A program made the translations under genes and the position numbers. DNA of 64,000 nt from Vicia villosa (lineage: Eukaryota > Streptophyta > Magnoliopsida > Fabales > Fabaceae): NCBI RefSeq assembly GCF_029867415.1, contig NW_026705416.1, forward strand, positions 186,001 through 250,000, given 5' to 3'. This document shows, in pieces, positions 57,431 through 64,000 of the stretch; positions within the stretch are counted from its first letter, which is position 1, and each line of letters opens with the position of its first letter. The notes under the pieces were generated by a model, which made no database searches, was not told the DNA's origin, and saw nothing but the letters and a program-made list of their open reading frames with translations.

Positions 57431-57850
57431 TGTATTATTAGGATCGTAATTGTCCATGTGGATTTTAAAATATCCAGAGTAACCAAATCCTGAAGATTTA
57501 GACGTGCATAGGTTTTGACAAATCCCGAGTAGATCTTATTTCATTATTTTTGGCATTTTATCTCTTTGATAAATAATTGATTTATTCGAAATGGAAATCA
57601 AATAGAATGGCCAGCCCCCAAGCAGATCTTAGCTTCTCCATTAGATGTGGTTTGTATCGTATAGGTTCAAGAAGCCCCCACTGAGCTAGGAACTATTGTC
57701 AGGGGATCGTGATGGATCTCAGCATATTAAACACAGATCGGCCTTTCCCAAGTGGATCGTGGTGGATCTCGGTGTTATACTGAGTATTTGTTGACCAAGT
57801 TGTTTAAGGTCAGAGGTATATTTACTTGACCGGGCCAGAGGTATATTAAC
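57431..57850. other. Repeat-derived spacer between two minisatellites
   Basis: Contains several imperfect GATCTYRGC/GTGGATC blocks (57.6-57.77 kb), possibly part of the same gypsy-like LTR. No gene was recognised. Confidence 0.35.
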
Positions 57851-58283
57851 ATGAGTTTTTTGGTGCTCATGGATATTGTGACATGACCGAGACATAGGTA
57901 TATTAATATATCCCAATGCGCCAGAGGTATATTAACATGGCTTTTTTAGGGGTCAAGGGAACAGAGACATGATCGGGACATAGGTATATTAACATATCCA
58001 ATAACACCAAAAGTATATTAACATGATTTTTTTTGGTGGTCAAGGGTTCTATGACATGATTGGGACATAGGTATATTAACATATCCCAATAGTGCTAGAG
58101 GTGTATTAACATTGGTTTTTTGTTGGTTAGGGCACTGTGACATTACCAGGACATAGGTATATCAACATATCTCAATAGTGCAAAAGTTATATTAACATGG
58201 ATCTTTTGGTGGTCAAGAGTTCTGTGACATGACCAGACCATAGGTATATTAACGTAGCCCAATGTACCTCCTGTAGAGGTCTT
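57851..58283. repeat. 86-88-bp degenerate minisatellite, five copies
   Basis: Units begin ATG/ATT plus a T-rich run at 57851, 57937, 58023, 58111 and 58197. Each holds GACATAGGTATATTAACATA and a second GTATATTAACATG, so each unit has its own internal half repeat. Copies are diverged. Confidence 0.88.
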
Positions 58284-58509
58284 CGGTTAAATGCCCCTGG
58301 TGGAGGTCTTCGTCATTCTGATTGTTTTTCAACTTGAGACTCAGAAAAAAATACATCCATTTCTAAGGTAGATGCAAGTATATTTTTTTGCCTTCTTGTT
58401 ATATAAGATTTTTCTTCTTGTTCCTATTGTTTGTATAACTTTGCATATTTTATTGTTTTACATTATTTATGATAGTTATAAGAATGAAGGATCTATTCTT
58501 GACAACACT

Positions 58510-58749
58510 TCATATTTCATCCTCTTGTGCTTCTAAGTACATTTGCATATGAATTTTCCATAAATCATAGTATTTACCAACAAAATATGGTGATTTGTTA
58601 GTTCTACCACCATCTGCCAAGAACAGTTTTGTGGAATCCATATCTACCCGAATTGAGGAACAAATTACATTAACCAGCTCTATTGCCAATTGCAAGTTTG
58701 AGATGAAACCTAAGAGGGAGCTGAATAAAGGTGGCCCAATTTTTCTCAT
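58510..58749 (-). pseudogene. Copia gag N-terminal fragment
   Basis: The minus-strand frame contains LFLADGGRTNKSPYFVGKYY and DLWKIHMQMYLEAQEDEI, the start of a copia gag (DUF4219/UBN2 type: proline-containing lead, then Y-x-x-W-K). It stops at 58510 and no other retroelement domain is adjacent. The upstream minus-strand sequence (58,750-59,050) could be its leader, but no primer site is clear. Confidence 0.6.
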
Positions 58750-59289
58750 TTTTTCGTTATGTTCTTAATTTTCCTTTGATATGATAATGATATATTCTTA
58801 GCAATATAAAGTGCAGAAAGTCAAAGTGCCTAAAATGTAAATGATACAAGTATATATCCTTGTCCTCCTTATCAATCAATGGTACATCTGGTCCCTTAAC
58901 ACCTTGAAGGATTTTCTACCATGCAAGATCTTTGTACAAGCCTCACGCCAAGACCTCTCTTACAATCTTCCAACTTAAACACCAACTTATGATGGAATCT
59001 GAATCTCTTTGAATCAAATGACCTTTTCGTGCTTGCTACCCTGGCCTACAAGACAAAATAAAATTTTGAATTAGATTCTACAAATTTGTATTTCTTAAAA
59101 TTATTATTATATATGTTTGCACTTGTCATAATGCTAATAAAAATAGAAAAAAAAGTTCGAAAATACGATAAAAAATTGATTTTTATAAAAATATATAGAC
59201 ATGAATCAAATTTTCTCTATAAATTAAAATTTTCTCTCATTCCATTTTTGCATTTCATATTTAGATATAAGCAAAGAGATTAAGAGAGA
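58750..59289. other. Unassigned; possible leader of the gag fragment
   Basis: No primer site, LTR end or gene was recognised. Confidence 0.35.
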
Positions 59290-59485
59290 ACGCGAAATAA
59301 ATCACAACAAAACTTTAATATCGATCTGACTTCTTTGTTGCTCTCTCTTAAGATATCTTTTATGTAAATATGAAATACAAAAATCAAATGAAAAAGAATT
59401 TTAATTTATAGCAAAAATTTGAGAGCTTCGTCTAGATATAGTTTTAATTCATGCCGATGGATATTTTTATATAGAAATCCAACAA
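59290..59485 (-). pseudogene. Fourth RING-gene relic: promoter and 5' leader only
   Basis: On the minus strand GCTATAAATTAAAATTC (TATA at about 59,403-59,411) is followed by a leader with TTTCATATTTACATAAAAGA, matching the leaders at 6574-6700 and 17952-18095. Upstream, ATATTTTTATATAGAAATCC matches ATATTTTTATAGAAATTCG near 6733. No exon of the protein was found downstream. Confidence 0.65.
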
Positions 59486-60059
59486 TAAGAGACATAAACA
59501 AAAAAACAATGCATAAATACACAAATTTTGCAAATTTAAAAAAAAAAAAAACATTTACATACAATTCAATGATTAATTTCATCTATGATAATAAAAAGAG
59601 GGTTCAATATCCCGTGGACTTCTCTCTCTACTCTCATTTTAATACTTGAATGTGTTTTTTTGTTCAATAATAAACGTATTAATTGTTTTTTAAATAAATT
59701 TAAAAAGTTGTAAGATTAATTAGTTTTTTTGAAGTAAAAAATATTATAGTAACCTAATAGAGATATAATTTATTAAAAAATTCAATTAATTTTTTAAAGT
59801 TTAAACCCATATTCAAAATTCATAATTCAAATACATAGGTATTTTTTATTTATTTTTAATAGAGAAACATATGCATGGTAGATATATTTGAATATTTACT
59901 TTTTTTTCCGCAAATTAAAAACTCAATTCTAAAAGAATTCAAAAAAAATTACAAAATTATTATAACATATTAAATCAGATTTGATTTTGACGATTGACCA
60001 ACCAACTAGTGAAAAAAATTTTAAATAACCATGTTTAATAAAAAAATTAAAAAATAACC
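59486..60059. other. AT-rich, nothing recognised
   Basis: Long A and T runs with no supported ORF. Confidence 0.5.
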
Positions 60060-60290
60060 ATGTTTTCAGATTATTTACTAAAAAATGTCTAGGTTTGGAA
60101 CACCGGAAAGGTGTATGCGCCAAAGAAAATGGCGCATTAATGTGTTGCAAGCCAAATGGTTTGGCGCAAACACTTAATTTTTAGGGCAAAAAACTTCAAG
60201 CCAATTCAATTGGCGCATGAGTGCAACATCCCACACATAGGCGCCATTTCATTTGGCTCCTATGTAAAAATAATCCCTTTCGGGTATTTT
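60060..60290. repeat. Cluster of GGCGC/TGCGCC inverted motifs
   Basis: TATGCGCCAAAG, ATGGCGCATTAA, TTTGGCGCAAAC, TTGGCGCATGAG and TAGGCGCCATTT occur within about 140 bases. I have seen similar CCAAATGG/GGCGC-rich stretches near PMD-type repeats in legumes. The family here is not proven. Confidence 0.5.
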
Positions 60291-60769
60291 CGCGCAAAGT
60301 TTTTGATTCTGGTGTTATATTTTCGTAAAAACGTCTGATAAATCGAGTTCGTAAAACTCCTAGTAATCCTAAATAATGTTTGCGTTGTCGATTTCGATAT
60401 TTTACTAAAGCACACTTTATTGATGAAAGACTAAGGAAATGTTACAAGAGGTGGTAAAAAAATTGATACATTTTCGTAAAAAAAATACAAAGTAGATCAA
60501 ACTTGAGACGAGGTCGAGCCACGACTAGGACATCTTTTCTATTGTACCCCACCTGACAATAAATGCTGCATTTTCTTTCCATTTTGTCGTTGAAGTCCAC
60601 TAGTTGATTAAGATGAAACGAAGGAAGGCATAGTAAAACACAAACATAAATATACAAGATTTAGATAGATAAAACAGATCCATATACATGTAAAACCAAC
60701 ATTATTATATTTGAATACAATGATTAATATCATACATAAAAATAAAAGGTTTAGTTAAAGAAAATATAC
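60291..60769. other. Unassigned
   Basis: No supported gene. The 71-codon frame on the minus strand (60657-60442) has no recognisable motif. Confidence 0.4.
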
Positions 60770-61050
60770 CTCAATTTATGAGTAGATTAAGAAATGGATT
60801 GGTGTTAAGAATCATTTGCCGAACACTGCTGCCACACTGAATTCTCTCTCACTCTCTACTCTATTTAAATATCAAATGCAATAATGAAATTGGGTACAGC
60901 TTTAATTTATAAAGAGAATTTGATTTTATTTTCTATTTAAATTTAAATACTAAGCTAGCTTAACTCTGTTTCTAAATATCATGTAATTGTTCACTGTTGC
61001 TGACTACATTTTTGTCTCAATGCATTCCCTCCTCAGTTGCTAACCTTTTC
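60770..61050 (-). pseudogene. Fifth RING-gene relic: promoter, leader exon and donor
   Basis: On the minus strand TTTATAAATTAAAGC (about 60,899-60,912) is the TATA. The leader ends CATAAATTGAG followed by GTATATTTTC, a donor like those of the other copies. The upstream block TTTTTGTCTCAATGCATTCC (about 61,009-61,028) matches the upstream regions near 6801 and 18,343. No coding exon follows at lower coordinates. Confidence 0.68.
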
Positions 61051-61554
61051 TTTGTAGATACAACGTTTTATTTTCTAATATAATTTGATTCTTTTCTTTA
61101 ATAGTTAGAAAATATATTCAATATCTATGACAACTAGTCAAATACATTCTATAAATAAACAATTTTACTTTTTAAAAAATTTACATATAATATTTTTCAA
61201 GGTTTATGCATGCATCAAAATACAATGTTTTTATTGACTGAACGACCAATGTTTATCACATTTCCCCTTAAGTTATTTTTTCTATTTTTATATCTATTTT
61301 AATTTATCAGTCAATACAATGAATGGATTATTTTGTGATTAATAAATACAAAATATAATTGTTAAAGTAAGGTAATAAATAATATAGATGTGGAAATCAT
61401 CCTAATTTGTTTTATTACTCTCTTTTAAATGAAAATCTCCGATATATAAAACTTTAAAAAACAAACACATTACAACTAAAAGTACACATATATTTTTTTA
61501 GTTCCAACGTATTGAAATTTCATGACATTACGTTGGTGTTTGTTTATATCTCCA
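61051..61554. other. AT-rich, nothing recognised
   Basis: No gene, terminal repeat or LTR seen. Confidence 0.5.
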
Positions 61555-61798
61555 TTTTTTTTGTAAGCAAGCAATTCATTAATGAAGGAGAACCCAAGTT
61601 CTCAACCGAACTTACAAAAAAGCAAAAAGGGCGACAAACGAAACGCCCCGGACATCTAGTTGAATCGAAAATTGTTTAGATGTTCAATCCTCTAGAGGCC
61701 ATGAACTAGTGTTGTTTTATTTCCCTTTTTGTATTCCGATTGAGTAACCTTTATTTTTGCTTTAATGCAATCTTATTATTTATTAAAAAAATAAAAAA
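61555..61798. mobile_element. LINE/SINE 3'-end debris
   Basis: On the minus strand GCAATTGCTT-like sequence (61,566-61,576) with poly(A) at 61,553-61,560 looks like the tail of a LINE similar to the insert at 20,083. On the plus strand CTTTAATGCAATCTTATTAT followed by A-rich sequence (to 61,797) looks like a second tail. No target-site duplication was identified. Confidence 0.4.
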
Positions 61799-62026
61799 TG
61801 TTATGAATGAATATTATTGTGGATGTCCATATGTATTCTAATCTTCCATCTTCATATTTCTTATTAAGTGGTATAGTAAGGTTATGATTTTCCACCTTCC
61901 TAATATCCTATAAATAAGGTCCACTTTGCAATGTAAATAATACTTTTGGAAGAAGATAATAGAATACCACTTTCTCTCTTACTTTCTCTACTTCATCTCT
62001 ATATTGTTTTTGTTAATTTCATAACA
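61799..62026 (+). repeat. 5' LTR of a copia element, 228 bp
   Basis: Runs TGTTATGAATGAATATT to AATTTCATAACA, with CCTATAAATAAGG as TATA region (about 61,908-61,920). It is followed directly by a primer-site-like sequence. The right LTR is outside the window. Confidence 0.8.
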
Positions 62027-62040
62027 CGTTATCAGCACGA
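62027..62040 (+). promoter_or_regulatory. Primer-binding site, CGTTATCAGCACGA
   Basis: Directly after the LTR end. It is a variant of the tRNA-Met-type site with the core TATCAG, as in a group of plant copia elements. Confidence 0.7.
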
Positions 62041-64000
62041 AACTCTACCGTGTGAGTGATTTTATGATCAATTTGCATAATCATGTTTCTTCTCTTTCGA
62101 GTAAGTTTTTAAGATTTTTCTTCATCTTATAGATTAAATTTTAGCATGCTATTCTATTATTTTTTTGTATAAAATTTCATTGGAAATTTTGTTTAATTAA
62201 CACAATTATATATTTTAAAGTTGTCTATCATCAATAAGTTCTTGAAGCATCCCTGAAGGATTGCTTAAAGAATGATTGTTCAATTTTTATGAAAACAACA
62301 ATTGTAATTTTCATGCATTCCTGAAGAATTGCATGAATAGCGTGCATCCCAAAAGGATTATAAATATTATTATTTTTATTAGTAAACGATTTGTGATTGA
62401 GCTCCTGAAGAACTATAAAATGTGATTGAATTCCTGAAGAACTATAAAAAATTGTGACGGTGATTGAGTTCCTGAAGAACTACACAAAGGATTATACAAG
62501 TAATTATTTCTTTTTATCACTACGAGGATCATTTGTGATATATAATTTTCGAAGAGTTAAAATTTTAAAATAAGGATTTCTCACACCTTAAAATGTTGTA
62601 GCTAGAATATTAGAAGAATTTCATCATGATATTAATGAATCCCAGAAGGATTGCATCTATACTAATAACATATCCCAGAAGGATTACATCTGTTATGTTA
62701 AAAAATTGAAAAATGATTGCATCACCTATATTATCAAATTCTAGATGGATTAAATCAATAATAGTGAAGTATTCCAGAAGGATTTCACAAAGCAATTTGT
62801 GTGTTTCAATGTAAAAAAAAATTGTAATATACTCATAAAATATTTGTCATTCTAGAAGATGATATGAGTGACTATAACACATCCCAAAAGGATAACTATA
62901 TTTTTGAATTATTGTAATTTTCTAGCATTTGGCTATGTTAAAAACTTATTAAATTTGTTAGAGTATAAATTATTTCATAATTAGAATTATAAATCTATAT
63001 ATTTCATCTATATATATGATGATATAATTTTAGTGATATGATTTTATACGATTTTGATAATTATATGATAATATGTTCATATGCATGCGTATGATTAAAG
63101 TGTTAAATCATGAGATATTCTTAGGATGATCAATGTTTGCGGATACAATTTCTTTATTCACATTATTTCTAAATATTGATATTTTAAGAAGAGAATTAAA
63201 ACATTGCAATCTATTAAAGAATATATCAATAGTCTAAAGTTGCTACATATTTTAAAGTTGTTACAATAGTGCTTAGATTTCTCATATAAACATTAATTAT
63301 ACTATTCTTTTCTTTTTACAAGTATAGTGGATGAATGACATTTGTTAGTTCATCTTAAAGGCACACGAAAGTAAGCTCATATTTTGATAGAGTCGATATT
63401 CGAATGAACTTTAATCCTTTACATTTTCTTTATGCGTGTTCTCTTTATGTCTTGTCAAATATTTTCGTCATAGATAATTCACATGAATTATATTGGAGGT
63501 ATTGAATATCTTTGTATTACACAAATGAACTTGGACATAAAATGTATAATAAAAAAGGTATCGGCTTTTTCCTCGGGTTTGTCCTACACTTATATCAGTA
63601 CAATTTAAGCACATGTCATTCTAAAACAGTAGTTTACAAATTACACTTAAATGTGTCGTTGGTAAAACCGGTTGGGTCATCTTGGATATAATATGATGCG
63701 AATAATTTGAATTGAAGAACCAGAAGTTTCTTCAATCCAGACTATTTTTGTGTGTTCCTAAAGGAAAATAAAAATTTGAGAAATTACGTTTTTATGACAT
63801 TAATTGCATCGACTAAAATATCATGCATACGTCTCTACTCACAACCAGAAGTTTGTGAAATTATTTTCTTAACTAATTAGACTAAGATCTTGTTTTCTGG
63901 ATTTTTTAAAAAAAATTCCTGTATAAGTATCACATATATTATTAAAATTGATAGTGAATATTATATAATATATGTTCATAAAAAGAAAATGGACCCGAAG
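62041..64000 (+). pseudogene. Internal part of the copia element, decayed, runs off the window
   Basis: The leader is filled with a repeated CCNGAAGGATTGCAT-like motif (62.24-62.90 kb). No intact gag was found. Around 63,650-63,720 one frame reads NRLGHLGYNMMRII, the pre-integrase zinc-binding motif. Downstream 63,820-63,920 resembles an integrase segment (STHNQKFVKLFS, then IRLRSCFLDF). Stops are frequent, so this is an old copy. The rest of pol and the 3' LTR must lie beyond 64,000. Confidence 0.7.

Noticed and set aside
62240..62900. Regular short repeats reminiscent of a CRISPR array
   Set aside because: Eukaryotic retroelement context, irregular spacing and degenerate repeat units.

Overview
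This window is plant nuclear DNA, most likely from a temperate legume (Fabeae/Trifolieae type). It is AT-rich and dominated by LTR retrotransposons. The elements include a Sirevirus-type Ty1/copia element with an extra env-like ORF, a roughly 4 kb solo LTR of Ogre (Ty3/gypsy, Tat) appearance, short-LTR copia elements, L1-type LINE fragments with plant RNase H, a small TRIM-like element, a CACTA-like DNA element, a MITE and a decayed plant-mobile-domain (PMD) gene. The species assignment is inference from element types.

The only host gene that looks intact is a six-exon RING-H2 ubiquitin ligase gene of the MBR/HIP1/RHG1A type on the minus strand (coding 3704-5893, first UTR exon near 6574-6665). 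A second copy lies in a duplicated block at about 14.85-18.4 kb. Its large N-terminal exon is still open, but its splice sites and RING are broken. A third, inverted relic lies at 31.88-32.54 kb and continues at 53.18-53.69 kb, because a retroelement nest was inserted into its 3' flank. Two further relics of the promoter and 5' UTR lie at 59.3 and 60.8 kb. The window is therefore a decaying local cluster of one E3 gene family, broken up by transposons.

Layout: 1-2.6 kb LTR fragments and copia debris; 3.1-6.9 kb intact RING gene; 7.1-11.65 kb broken minus-strand copia with two tandem LTRs separated by a G-run (C on the plus strand); 11.65-14.6 kb a decayed Sirevirus-like LTR and an Athila-like LTR region; 14.85-18.4 kb RING pseudogene; 18.6-20.2 kb two target-primed retroposed inserts with long target-site duplications; 21.1-21.6 kb MITE; 21.8-29.2 kb a TRIM carrying a CACTA-like insertion, most of which was then copied in a very recent 3.49 kb tandem duplication; 29.1-31.4 kb a small MULE-associated-type ORF facing a PMD pseudogene.

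From 32,548 to 53,176 lies a three-level nest. A 238-bp-LTR copia (TSD GTATA) contains a Sirevirus solo LTR (TSD CCATG) and a full-length minus-strand Sirevirus (TSD ACCAC). The Sirevirus env-like ORF is itself split by a 3,977-bp Ogre-like solo LTR (TSD ATGAG). All four target-site duplications can be read directly.

From 53.7 to 56.6 kb there is a LINE fragment. It is followed by a long AT microsatellite, two minisatellites, a gag remnant, the RING promoter relics, and the start of another copia element (LTR 61,799-62,026) that runs off the right edge. No RNA gene or CRISPR array is supported.
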